From the NCBI GenBank assembly GCA_025363475.1, contig JANYDS010000029.1:1-64000 (forward strand): DNA of 64,000 nucleotides. Direction: 5' to 3'. The notes under the pieces are model-generated. The model did not search any database. It was given only the letters and a program-made list of their open reading frames with translations, and was not told where the DNA came from. Source of the stretch: Terriglobia bacterium. Its GTDB lineage: Bacteria > Acidobacteriota > Terriglobia > Bryobacterales > Bryobacteraceae. Below, one piece after another: positions 9,088-17,036 of the stretch. The stretch's first letter is position 1. Each line of letters opens with the position of its first letter. The position numbers and the translations under genes were made by a program.

Positions 9088-10101
9088 TTACGGCGTAACC
9101 AGAGGCGTCCGTCCGGCGGCAACCATTTCTGCAAGCTTTTGGGCCGTTAGAGGAGCGAGCAGGATGCCGTTCCGGTAGTGGCCGAATGCTGTCCAGATAC
9201 TGGTGCCCGGCAAACGACCGATTACGGGGCTGTCTCCTGCGATGCCCGGACGGAATCCAAGCCAGGCGTCGTCAACAGGGAAGGCAGCAAGCGACGGGAG
9301 CAGTTCGGTGGTCCGTCGGCGTATATCCGCCACCATGGCCGGGTCTGTGAAGCGGTCAAATCCAACGTGCTCAGTGGTGGAGCCTGCGACGATTTGGCCG
9401 GAGGCGCGCTGTATCACGTAGGTGGGTCCGCTGCGAAGAATCGCGTGGGGCAGGGCAGGCTGATTGTTCCACGCGATGAGGTGACCGCGCACGGGTTCGA
9501 TGCCGGCGGATGGCAGCAGGGTGCTGCTCCAGGCTCCGGCGGCCACAAGAACGCCTTCATCGTGACAGATGGCATGGCGAGTCCGTACGCCCGTGCCGTT
9601 TTCAAGGATGGCCTCTACAGTTTCGTGATCCCGAATCGCTACGCCTTCGCGGAGGCAGGCAATGCGCAGGGCGCTGGTGACATCGCGGGGGTTGACGAGT
9701 GCGTCGTGAGGATAAAACCGCGCGGCTACCGCATATGGGTGCTTTGCGGTTTCTGAATTGATTCCGAGGGCCTGCTGGCGGGCGGCACGGCTGGCCAGGG
9801 CGACGGCTTGAGCTTCGGTGAATGCGACGTCCAAGGCACCGCATTTCCTGTAATCAATCGCGATTCCCGCGGCATCTTGCAATTCGCGGACATAGGAGGG
9901 GTAGAGCGCAAGACTTGCCACAGCCATGCGTGCCGCAGGAGAATCCTGTTCGAATTCGCCCCCCGGCGCGAGCATTCCGGCTGCTGCCCAACTGGCTTCG
10001 GCGCCGGTTTCCCGTGCGTCGAAAAGAGTCACCTGCACACCCCGCTGGGCGAGACGCCACGCGCAGGAAAGTCCGATGATGCCACCGCCGACAACGATCA
10101 T
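9088..10101 (-). CDS. thiO: FAD-dependent glycine oxidase-like protein (ThiO family)
   Basis: Member of the DAO flavoprotein family. The N-terminus carries the FAD-binding GGGIIGLSCAWRLA motif followed by the acidic end of strand 2 (TLFDA), then GAEASWAAAGMLAPGGEF, typical of ThiO. Near the C-terminus GFRPGIAGDSPVIGRLPG and FGHYRNGILLAP match the family's substrate and flavin region. ThiO makes iminoacetate from glycine for the thiazole half of thiamine. At 337 residues it has normal length. No thiS, thiG or thiE is next to it, so the thiamine role is inferred from family only. Confidence 0.82.
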   Translation of the reverse strand: MIVVGGGIIGLSCAWRLAQRGVQVTLFDARETGAEASWAAAGMLAPGGEFEQDSPAARMAVASLALYPSYVRELQDAAGIAIDYRKCGALDVAFTEAQAVALASRAARQQALGINSETAKHPYAVAARFYPHDALVNPRDVTSALRIACLREGVAIRDHETVEAILENGTGVRTRHAICHDEGVLVAAGAWSSTLLPSAGIEPVRGHLIAWNNQPALPHAILRSGPTYVIQRASGQIVAGSTTEHVGFDRFTDPAMVADIRRRTTELLPSLAAFPVDDAWLGFRPGIAGDSPVIGRLPGTSIWTAFGHYRNGILLAPLTAQKLAEMVAAGRTPLVTP

Positions 10102-10114
10102 GTGTGAAAAGTCT

Positions 10115-10506
10115 GGCAGACGCCGGACTATAAGCCGGTTTTTGTACCCTTGCGGGCGATAGCCATTCGTCTGGGCCGTACATTACTGCACGGCTCGAGC
10201 AACCTACCCGGAAGTTTAACGGAGCGAGCCACTCCTTCTCCCCTATTTGGTCTTGCTCCGCGTGGGGTTTGCCCTGCCAGCCGGATTACTCCGTCCGCGG
10301 TGCGCTTTTACCGCACCATTTCACCCTTACCTCACCCCTGCCCGAAGGTGGGAATAAGGCGGTATATTTTCTGTGGCACTTTCCGTAAAGACCCCTTATG
10401 AGAGGTCCCCCCCGGCCGTTAGCCGGCACGCTGCTCTATGGAGACCGGACTTTCCTCCCGCTCTCTTTTTGAGAAAGAGCGAGCGGCTATCCATCCGGCG
10501 TCTGCC
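10115..10506 (-). ncRNA. rnpB: RNase P RNA, bacterial class A
   Basis: Read on the minus strand, this stretch has the conserved 5' core GAGGAAAGTCCGGTCTCC, a GGTGAGGTAAGGGTGAAA segment, GCAAGACCAAATAGGGG, and the 3' ACCGGCTTAT element. The two ends pair: GGCAGACGCCGG at the 5' end with CCGGCGTCTGCC at the 3' end form helix P1 and define about 392 nucleotides. It is the ribozyme that trims tRNA 5' leaders. It is convergent with nothing and lies divergently beside a tRNA gene. Short reading frames inside it are not genes. Confidence 0.95.
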
Positions 10507-10590
10507 TCTGTAAGCATCGCACATACCGGTTAATGCTCACACGGTTAGACAGATGCTAAAATCAGTGTCTGGTTCCCCTCACCGGGTTCA

Positions 10591-10667
10591 GGCGGCGTAG
10601 CTCAGGTGGTTAGAGCGACGGTCTCATAATCCGTAGGTCCGCAGTTCGAGTCTGCGCGCCGCCACCA
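10591..10667 (+). tRNA. tRNA-Met (anticodon CAT), elongator type
   Basis: Cloverleaf with acceptor GGCGGCG/CGCCGCC, D-arm GCTC...GAGC, anticodon loop CTCATAA with CAT at 10625-10627, and T-arm containing GTTCGAGTC. The CCA end is encoded (10665-10667). The paired first acceptor base argues for elongator rather than initiator tRNA. It lies 84 bases from rnpB, transcribed in the opposite direction. Confidence 0.95.
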
Positions 10668-10744
10668 AATTCTTATCTTCCCCGCGTTGCGCTGCTGGTC
10701 TGACTGCTTGTCTGAACAGCCGCAGCAGCTTACACTTATGCGTA

Positions 10745-11503
10745 ATGCGACGAGGTGATTATGGCTACGATGCGCCCTGGTTCCCGGTAATTTTCGGGCT
10801 TGTGTCGGTGGCCGCCGGGATAGGCGCGACCGTTCTTTGGTGGCAGGGGGAAATTCGCCCTGCGAGGGTGATGACGCTCTATTTCATCTTCTTTCTCGCG
10901 ATCACCAGCAGTTTTCTATACACGACCAGGCGGGGCAAGTTTATTGAATGGGCCCGGATTTTGGACCAACTCCATCTGCGCGGCGACGAAGTGGTGCTCG
11001 ACATGGGGTGTGGCCGGGGCGCAGTCCTGACGGCGGTGGCCCGCAGGTTGACGACGGGCCGGGTAACAGGGGTCGATATCTGGAGTAAAAAAGATCAGTC
11101 GGGCAACGCCAGGGAAGTCACCCTGCGCAACGCGTCCCTCGAGGGTGTGGGGGATCGCGTCCAGATCGAGACAGGGGATATGCGCCAGCTGCCCTACCCG
11201 GATGCGACCTTCGATCTCGTGGTGTCGAGCCTCGCTATCCACAACATCTCATCAAATGCGGATCGTAAACGCGCGATCAGCGAAGGCTTTCGTGTCATTA
11301 AACCCGGAGGTTGGATCGTAATCGCGGACATCCGTGCCACCGCGATCTATGAGGCAGAATTGCGTGCGCTGGGTGCGTCGAACGTGGAACGCCGCCGGCT
11401 GGGGTGGAGATTCTGGTGGGGCAATCCGATCGCCTTCACCACGCTCCTCACCGGTTCGAAAGCGGCGTTGGACGGCCACGCTGACCTTTCTGGAATTCGT
11501 TGA
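10745..11503 (+). CDS. Membrane-anchored class I SAM-dependent methyltransferase
   Basis: Protein of 252 residues with two hydrophobic segments near 10-30 and 38-58, which should anchor it in the inner membrane, followed by a Rossmann methyltransferase fold. Motif I is VLDMGCGRGAVL near residue 83; a later motif is DLVVSSLAIHNI, and PGGWIVIADI precedes the C-terminal part. The substrate is unknown; membrane anchoring suggests a lipid or quinone-like target, which is inference only. It starts at the ATG at 10745 downstream of the tRNA. No operon partner is evident because the next genes lie on the other strand. Confidence 0.82.
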   Translation: MRRGDYGYDAPWFPVIFGLVSVAAGIGATVLWWQGEIRPARVMTLYFIFFLAITSSFLYTTRRGKFIEWARILDQLHLRGDEVVLDMGCGRGAVLTAVARRLTTGRVTGVDIWSKKDQSGNAREVTLRNASLEGVGDRVQIETGDMRQLPYPDATFDLVVSSLAIHNISSNADRKRAISEGFRVIKPGGWIVIADIRATAIYEAELRALGASNVERRRLGWRFWWGNPIAFTTLLTGSKAALDGHADLSGIR

Positions 11504-11518
11504 AATCGTGAACGCAAT

Positions 11519-11870
11519 TCACTCGTTCTTCAACAGCATTCCACGAACGGGGGTGTATCTGATCAACAGTAAACCGAGCGCTATACCGATCGAATCTTCG
11601 CGTACATCCCACCATTCGAACCCCACCGACATCTGGTAGATCGCCAGTTGGGCGAGTTCAATAACGGTTGCCAGACCCACGACACCCAGGGCCGCCCGCC
11701 ATTCGCTTCTGCGCCGGCGCGTTAGTGCCAGCAGAACAACCGCTGACACGCCCCCGTGTGCCTTCTGGTCTAAAAGGCTGTAAAGACATGATGACCAGGC
11801 CAATGACCTACACCACGGCTAACCACCGCAACACCATACGCGTCAGCACTGGAAGCCTGCGACTACTCAT
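11519..11870 (-). pseudogene. Broken vanZ-like gene, decayed copy of the one at 13.6-14.0 kb
   Basis: The C-terminal part (RSEWRAALGVVGLATVIELA through DSIGIALGLLLIRYTP) matches the VanZ-family protein encoded at 13626-14009 almost residue for residue. In the matching frame upstream, the codon for Trp in LAVVW has become TAG. A 44-base deletion then removes the segment corresponding to the second membrane helix and shifts the frame. No full product can be made. A 94-residue frame from 11803 remains open but mixes frames. VanZ-like proteins are small membrane proteins, some linked to glycopeptide resistance; their general role is unclear. Confidence 0.85.
11561..11862. repeat. Direct repeat copy A (vanZ region)
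   Basis: Aligns by eye with 13677-14022 in the same orientation. The first 145 bases show about 16 mismatches, and copy A lacks 44 bases. The similarity ends at the common GCCTGCGA, after which the flanks differ. Confidence 0.85.
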
Positions 11871-12015
11871 CGTCACCTGCCAGCACAGAGGGGATGATCG
11901 TAATCGTGCTGCCGCTAACCATAAATTCCACACGGGTCCCTAATTTGATTCCGGCCATGCGCCTGCATTGACGATAGTAGTCGTGAGCGGTTCCGTTGGT
12001 GGCGGCTAAATTCAC
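11863..12015 (-). pseudogene. AbrB/MazE-type DNA-binding protein remnant
   Basis: On the minus strand a 50-codon frame from a GTG at 12015 ends in GIKLGTRVEFMVSGSTITII, which looks like the second half of an AbrB/SpoVT swapped-hairpin domain (antitoxins such as MazE and VapB). The usual N-terminal half (a KGQVTIP-like strand) is not visible in any upstream frame, and a stop lies a few codons before the GTG. No toxin gene is adjacent. Its stop sits just inside the start of the broken vanZ. The family call rests on one short motif. Confidence 0.4.
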
Positions 12016-12131
12016 TTTAGCGAATATCGGGAGAGACGAAAATCAGGACAAGAGTGACGTGCGTTCCAAGGTTGAGGCTTGACACTTCAAGTTGTGTCGC
12101 CAACGCTCCCAGCGTCTGACTTGCACTTAGC

Positions 12132-13575
12132 TTATATTCGTTCATCTGCGGCTAAAGATGCTTTCCGACGGGCGTCTGCTCTCCAATAGAACAGCGCCCC
12201 GGCAAGATTGAGAGCAGCCACCAGACCACCGATCTTAATCGCAAACACAGCCCGGTTCGGCACATCAATAATCGGAAACACCGAAAGAACCATATAGAGC
12301 AGCGTCATGGCGAACCCGGAGGCCGCCGCCACCCGCAGCATCCACGAAGGCTTTTCGCCGCGCGCAACCAGCGGAATCGCGAACATCACCAGATACGCGA
12401 TTCCGTACGCAACCCCGGACCCGTTCTGTAACTGCTGATACGCTTCCGGGTTTCCAGCCCCCACACTGGTCAGCAGGGAAAGCACCAGAGTCAGGCCGCC
12501 AATAAATGCAATCGACGCGACCGGAGTCTTGTAGCGCGGATGCAGTCGCGTGAACCACCCGGGCAGCAGGTTATCCCAACCGGCCACCAGCGGCAACCGC
12601 GTGGCGTAATTGAAACTGAGCAAAGCCTGCCCGATCAGCGTACTGATCAGAGATGTGGCTGAGCCGTTAATCCCGGCTGCCTGTAAACCCCGGTTCAGCA
12701 CCTGGGTGATCGGCGAAATCAGGTCGATCTCATCCGGCTTCACAAACACCAGAAGGCAGGCCGTGCCCAGAATAAACGCTCCCGAGATAATGGGCGTCGC
12801 AATCCAAACAGACCGCCGGATCGTCGCGGCCGCATCGCCACCCCGACATTCCCCGGCGAAAACCGCCACAGTGTCAAACCCGCCCAGCGCACCAAAGCCC
12901 ATCTTGCCCGGGATGTTGAGGTTTAGCAGCGTAAACGCGGGCACCGCCAGCGCGAGCGGGGGATGAGCAATGGGATGCGCCACCGTCCCGCCCAGCCAGT
13001 GCGGAATGGCGAGAACTGCCATGGCAAAGAACAGGAACAGGATCATGAACCCTCCAAAGCCATGTACCCATTTGCTGATCGACAGCCCGAGTCGCGCGAC
13101 CACGATCAGGAATCGCGAGAACTGCCACGCTGGCAGCCGCAATGGCGGGCTTGCTTGAGGCAACCCAGGTGCCCGACGGACCCGCCGCATACGGAATATT
13201 ATTCGTCACCAGCAGCCCCAGTTCCGAAAGGAAAATGATGACGAAAAGCATCATGTTCCAGGCGACCAGAAATCCCGTCAGTTCGTTGAACCGCAGTTTG
13301 GCCCACTGGTAGAGGCCACCTTCGAGCGGCATCTCGTTGTTCAGGTGAATCACCACCGCCGCTGACGGCACGTAGAAAAGGATGATCGCGGCCAGCCAGA
13401 AAACTATGTGTGACGAACCCAGCTTTCCTGCTGACCCGATCCACGACAGCCCCAGAATGGAAAGCACCTGAGTGAATACCAGATTGGTGAGCGATAGCTC
13501 TTTCCTGAGTTCCGCACTGTGACGCTCAACCTCATGTTCACCTGCGACAAACTGCGGATCCTCAGTGGGTGCCAT
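12132..13575 (-). pseudogene. APC-superfamily amino acid permease with a single-base frameshift
   Basis: The N-terminal part (from the ATG at 13575, preceded by a good GGGAG ribosome-binding site) reads as an APC transporter: LSILGLSWIGSAGKLGSS, then MPLEGGLYQWAKLRFNEL and several membrane helices. Near 13111-13114 the reading shifts, and transport helices continue in another frame (LIVVARLGLSISKW, then FGALGGFDTVAVFAGE) to 12132. Removing one base would restore 481 codons, the normal length for glutamate/GABA-type permeases. Either a genuine inactivating insertion or an assembly error. It lies between the two vanZ copies. Confidence 0.82.
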
Positions 13576-13625
13576 CTTATCTCCCGGCGCACGAGTGTCC
13601 GGCCGGTGCCAGCGTCAATCGTATA

Positions 13626-14009
13626 TCAACCACCAGAACCGGCCTGCAAAAGAAGTGACCGGACCCGCGTATATCGGATCACGATCAGACCGAGCGCGAT
13701 ACCAATCGAATCTTCGCGTACATCCCACCACTCAAACCCCACCGGCATGCGGTAGATCGCCAACTGGGCGAGTTCAATAGCGGTTGCCAGACCCACAACA
13801 CCCAAGGCCGCGCGCCATTCGCTTGTGCGTCCGCGCGCCAGAGAAAGCAGGACAACCCCGGTCGCCGCAAATATCAGCACGTGTTCGATCTGATGTTTCG
13901 GGGCAGCACGCCCCCGCGTCCCTTCTGGTCTGAAAGGCTGCAAAGACATAATGACCAGGCCAAGGACCCACACTACGGCCAGCCACCGAAAAACCGGACG
14001 CGTCAACAC
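13626..14009 (-). CDS. VanZ-family membrane protein
   Basis: About 127 residues with three to four hydrophobic stretches: RWLAVVWVLGLVIMSL, VLIFAATGVVLLSLA, WRAALGVVGLATAIELAQLA and IGIALGLIVIRY. The QIEHVLIFAATG and FEWWDVREDSIG segments match the VanZ-like family. The frame is open to 14141, but this would run into the divergent radical SAM gene. The GTG at 14009, with AGG a few bases upstream, leaves a short divergent gap and matches a GTG in the decayed copy. Function uncertain; it is the intact partner of the broken gene at 11.5 kb. Confidence 0.72.
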   Translation of the reverse strand: MLTRPVFRWLAVVWVLGLVIMSLQPFRPEGTRGRAAPKHQIEHVLIFAATGVVLLSLARGRTSEWRAALGVVGLATAIELAQLAIYRMPVGFEWWDVREDSIGIALGLIVIRYTRVRSLLLQAGSGG

Positions 14010-14022
14010 GGCAGGCCTGCGA
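13677..14022. repeat. Direct repeat copy B (vanZ region)
   Basis: Intact counterpart of 11561-11862, in the same orientation and about 2.1 kb away. It covers nearly all of the vanZ coding region and a few bases upstream of the start. Confidence 0.85.
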
Positions 14023-14031
14023 CCCTGTAAT

Positions 14032-14889
14032 TTGCCATTTCGAATTTTTGAAACCGAAGCACGTACCATTCTCAGCCCGGTCTCCGGTTTCCTGGCTGAA
14101 GCGGGCTTTACCCACTCACTTACACCCGCCCGCAACTGCACTTTCGGCTGCTCCTATTGCTACGTCCCCACTATGCGTGTGCAAGGCGGTTTACAGCCGG
14201 AAGACTGGCGGCACTGGGGCGAATTCACCACGTTCAAGACCAATGCCGCCGAATTGCTGCAACGTGCCTTGCGGCCTTCGCAGCGAATCTATTGCTCGCC
14301 TCTGACTGACCCCTACCAGCCTGCTGAAGCTCAGACGGAACTCATGCCGCAAATTCTCAGAGCTGTCGCGCGTAATCCACCGCAAGTATTCGTGATTCAG
14401 ACGAGGGATCCTCTCATCCTCCGCGACATCGCTCTCATCAAACAGGCAGGTGCTCGTGTCAGCTTTTCAATCACAACAGACCGCGAGGAAATCCGGCGTA
14501 TCTTCGAACCACATTGCGCCCCTATTGAAGAGCGCTGGCAGGCAGTCGCGGCACTTCGCGGAGGAGGAATTCCGGTCTATGTCACACTGGCCCCGCTCGT
14601 CCCCTGCGACCCGGAGGCGCTCATGCGCCGCGCCCTCGAAACCACTTCAGAACCGATCGTTGCTGATCCCTTCCATGTCCGCGCGGTCAAACGCTCCGGT
14701 GCCACTACGCGGGAACCGGCACTGGCCATCTGCCAGCGCCACGGCTTGTTGGACTGGCTGGACCCCGCCTTCCAAACGGCAACCCTCTTGCGTATGGCGC
14801 ACCTTGCCCAAGCCGCTGGTCGCCCATTCGGCTATGGTCCCGCCGGCTTCTCTCTGCTTACCGGCATAAGGCCGGGAACATTACGGTAA
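14032..14889 (+). CDS. Radical SAM protein, spore-photoproduct-lyase-like (SplB-like) family
   Basis: Iron-sulfur enzyme of about 285 residues. The radical SAM cluster motif is CTFGCSYC (Cys-x3-Cys-x2-Cys) followed by YVPTMR; further family signs are YCSPLTDPYQPAE and VFVIQTRDPLILRDI. Proteins of this type are relatives of the DNA-repair radical SAM enzymes, but no substrate is known for this group. The frame is open from 13951, yet conserved sequence begins at PFRIFETEARTILSPVSGF, so the TTG at 14032 is the likely start; earlier starts would overlap the divergent vanZ. The sigma-factor gene follows on the same strand. Confidence 0.8.
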   Translation: MPFRIFETEARTILSPVSGFLAEAGFTHSLTPARNCTFGCSYCYVPTMRVQGGLQPEDWRHWGEFTTFKTNAAELLQRALRPSQRIYCSPLTDPYQPAEAQTELMPQILRAVARNPPQVFVIQTRDPLILRDIALIKQAGARVSFSITTDREEIRRIFEPHCAPIEERWQAVAALRGGGIPVYVTLAPLVPCDPEALMRRALETTSEPIVADPFHVRAVKRSGATTREPALAICQRHGLLDWLDPAFQTATLLRMAHLAQAAGRPFGYGPAGFSLLTGIRPGTLR

Positions 14890-14931
14890 GCTGCGGAGTC
14901 TTATAATGTGAGAGCAGTAGAAGAGGAATCC

Positions 14932-15600
14932 GTGTCCGGCACCCTTTACCTGAACCTCAATTCGAGTCTCACCCCCGAACAGGAAGCCAGTCTCGAAGAC
15001 CAGCGTCTGATATCGGCGCTACAGGCAGGCGAAGAACTGGCCTACGAACAATTGATTCAGCGCTTCCAGACCTCGGTATACAACCTCGCTTTCCGGCTGT
15101 TAAATGATCAGGCTGATGCCAGTGACGTGCTCCAGGAAGTGTTTCTGAAGGTCTTCCGCAACGTAAATAGTTTTCGCGGCGATAGTTCGTTGCGAACGTG
15201 GCTCTACCGCATCGCCGTCAACGAATCGCACAACCGCCGCCGCTGGCTTTTCCGGCACAGGCGCGGCGAAACCACGCTCGACGAAACGTTTGAAGACAAT
15301 GAAACCCGCGAACGTCCGCTGCTGGATGGCGGGGAAACACCTTTCGATTTCACAATGAATCGGGAAGCCCAGATTCTGCTGGAAGAGGGGCTTGCCGCGA
15401 TCAATCCGGTTTACCGGTCTGTTCTGGTGTTGCGTGAAATCGAGGATATGAGCTACGACGAGATTGCCTCGGTTTTGGAAGTCTCGATCGGTACGGTCAA
15501 ATCCCGGATTGTCCGGGGACGCGAAGCGTTGCGCAAGTATCTTGCGACCCGCCTCGACCCCGCACCATCCATGCAACTGGTTCCGAGGACCGCAAAGTAA
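14932..15600 (+). CDS. ECF-type RNA polymerase sigma factor (RpoE-like)
   Basis: Extracytoplasmic-function sigma factor of about 222 residues. Region 2 includes YNLAFRLLNDQADASDVLQE and FRGDSSLRTWLYRIAVNESH, which melts and binds the -10 element. Region 4 includes SVLVLREIEDMSYDEIASVL and VSIGTVKSRIVRGREAL, which reads the -35. I start at GTG 14932 because AAGAGGA lies five bases upstream; a GTG at 14908 is also open. Its stop overlaps the start of the next gene, which encodes a zinc-finger anti-sigma-like membrane protein, so the two should form a sigma/anti-sigma pair. Confidence 0.9.
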   Translation: MSGTLYLNLNSSLTPEQEASLEDQRLISALQAGEELAYEQLIQRFQTSVYNLAFRLLNDQADASDVLQEVFLKVFRNVNSFRGDSSLRTWLYRIAVNESHNRRRWLFRHRRGETTLDETFEDNETRERPLLDGGETPFDFTMNREAQILLEEGLAAINPVYRSVLVLREIEDMSYDEIASVLEVSIGTVKSRIVRGREALRKYLATRLDPAPSMQLVPRTAK

Positions 15601-16262
15601 TGCAAGACCTCAACTGCAAATCGGTGCAAGCGTCTCTGTGGGACGAAGCCGAAGCCGGGCCGGTGATTAAAAAGCACCTGCGTGCCTGCCACGACTGCAG
15701 GCTGCATGGCGAAGAAGTTCGTTCGCTCCGTACCGGGTTCCATGGCCTGCCGCACAAAGCTGTTTCCCCCATCCTGGCCACTCGTCTGCGTGTCATTGCC
15801 TCGCGTGAACGCTCGCGGCTGATCCTCAGACGGGACATCGCTACCCGTGCGTCCGAAATCTGGTCGCGTTTGAAACTCCACTTCGACAACCTGTGGCGTC
15901 CGCTGGCCGTTCCCGCTGCCGGTGGCCTGCTTGCGTCTGTGTTTTGCTTTGGCACTATTGTCGATACCCTACAAGTGCGTCCCGACTTCGGGCTCGACAT
16001 TCCCGTGGGCCTTTTCACGCAGGTCATGATGGACGATGTCTCGCCCTTCAGTGGTGTTGGTAAGGATGTAATCGTACAGCTTACCGTGGATTCCAGCGGC
16101 AAAGTTGTCGACTTCGCGCCGCAGGGTCCGATGTCGCCGGAACAGATGCACGACATTGGCAATCTGGTGCTCTACAGCACCTTTAAACCGGCCACTTCGT
16201 TCGGTCAGAGGGTCTCGGGCAAGGTTCTGGTCGGCATTCACCACATCGACGTCCGAGGCTGA
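15600..16262 (+). CDS. Anti-sigma-factor-like membrane protein with zinc-finger N-terminus
   Basis: Protein of 220 residues encoded immediately after, and overlapping, the sigma factor. The N-terminus has Cys6 and then HLRACHDC (His-x3-Cys-x2-Cys), the zf-HC2 zinc pattern of anti-sigma factors. One hydrophobic helix near 105-125 (VPAAGGLLASVFCFGTIV) places the rest outside the cytoplasm. The C-terminal part (VIVQLTVDSSGKVVDF, then VLYSTFKPATSFGQ) resembles the small beta-alpha-beta domain at the end of TonB. That similarity is by eye. Probably holds the sigma factor until an envelope signal arrives. Confidence 0.75.
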   Translation: MQDLNCKSVQASLWDEAEAGPVIKKHLRACHDCRLHGEEVRSLRTGFHGLPHKAVSPILATRLRVIASRERSRLILRRDIATRASEIWSRLKLHFDNLWRPLAVPAAGGLLASVFCFGTIVDTLQVRPDFGLDIPVGLFTQVMMDDVSPFSGVGKDVIVQLTVDSSGKVVDFAPQGPMSPEQMHDIGNLVLYSTFKPATSFGQRVSGKVLVGIHHIDVRG

Positions 16263-16274
16263 GCTTCGCTATCA

Positions 16275-17036
16275 GTGGCAAGACAGAATCTGGGCCAGCA
16301 CTTTCTGGTCAAAGGCAAAACTCTCGACCGCATAGCTAAAGCTGTGTGCGGTGACCATACGGCTATGGTTCTTGAAATAGGGCCAGGCCGTGGGGCGCTG
16401 ACCGAACGTCTGGTGGCGAAGGCGGATCGCGTGGTGGCCATTGAACTGGATGAGGCGCTTGCGCTACAGGTACAAGACCGTTGGCCGGCAGTGGAAGTGA
16501 TGCAGGCGAATGCACTTCATGTCGACTGGAACCAGTGGGGCCCGGGCGTGCTGGTGGGCAACCTGCCCTATTACATCGCGACGCCGCTCATTGCCAAGTA
16601 TCTGCGCAATCCCGGCGCGCTCAGTCAGGCTGTCTTTCTCATTCAGAAAGAAGTGGCGGAACGCATCACCGCAACGCCTGGCAACCGTGAGTATGGTTAT
16701 CTGTCGGTTGAGTGCCAGCTCTTCGCTGAAGCCGAATATCTCTTTAACGTGGCCCCGGGGGCTTTTCAGCCGCCGCCTAAAGTGGATTCAGCGGTGATTC
16801 GGCTGACCCCGCGCACGGAAATCGCGGTACCCGATCCGGAGAAATTTCTTGGTTTCGTTTCGGTCTGTTTCCGTCAGAAACGCAAGACGCTAAGAAACAA
16901 TCTGGCCGCCGCTTACGCTCCGGAATCTTACGAAGGGTTACCGGAAATGTCCCGCCGCGCCGAGCAACTTACAGTGGCTGAGTTTGCCAGCCTCTTTGCG
17001 CGGGTCGTTACGCCGGGACCTGTAACTCCGGCATAG
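16275..17036 (+). CDS. rsmA: 16S rRNA dimethyladenosine transferase RsmA (KsgA)
   Basis: Dimethylates the two adjacent adenines in the loop near the 3' end of 16S rRNA during small-subunit maturation. Diagnostic segments are GQHFLV at the N-terminus, SAM motif I VLEIGPGRGALTERL, the acidic IELDEAL, and the catalytic NLPYYIATPLI motif. FQPPPKVDSAVI and CFRQKRKTLRNNL follow, as in the family. The 253-residue length is normal. A GTG start at 16275 puts the GQHFLV motif at residue 7 as usual. It lies 12 bases after the anti-sigma gene, probably co-transcribed. Confidence 0.95.
   Translation: MARQNLGQHFLVKGKTLDRIAKAVCGDHTAMVLEIGPGRGALTERLVAKADRVVAIELDEALALQVQDRWPAVEVMQANALHVDWNQWGPGVLVGNLPYYIATPLIAKYLRNPGALSQAVFLIQKEVAERITATPGNREYGYLSVECQLFAEAEYLFNVAPGAFQPPPKVDSAVIRLTPRTEIAVPDPEKFLGFVSVCFRQKRKTLRNNLAAAYAPESYEGLPEMSRRAEQLTVAEFASLFARVVTPGPVTPA

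Noticed and set aside
10150-10401. Open frame in the RNase P RNA region
   Set aside because: The sequence is structured RNA with all conserved rnpB elements; the frame is coincidental.
10555-10562. TAAAAT as -10 box for tRNA-Met
   Set aside because: No acceptable -35 hexamer at proper spacing, so a promoter call would be unsupported.
10691-10729. Hairpin GCTGCTG/CAGCAGC after the tRNA gene as a terminator
   Set aside because: The loop is 25 bases and no T run follows; it may be chance.
13951-14031. Upstream extension of the radical SAM protein from the ATG at 13951
   Set aside because: It adds 27 residues of unconserved type and runs antisense through the start of vanZ; the TTG at 14032 matches the conserved N-terminus.
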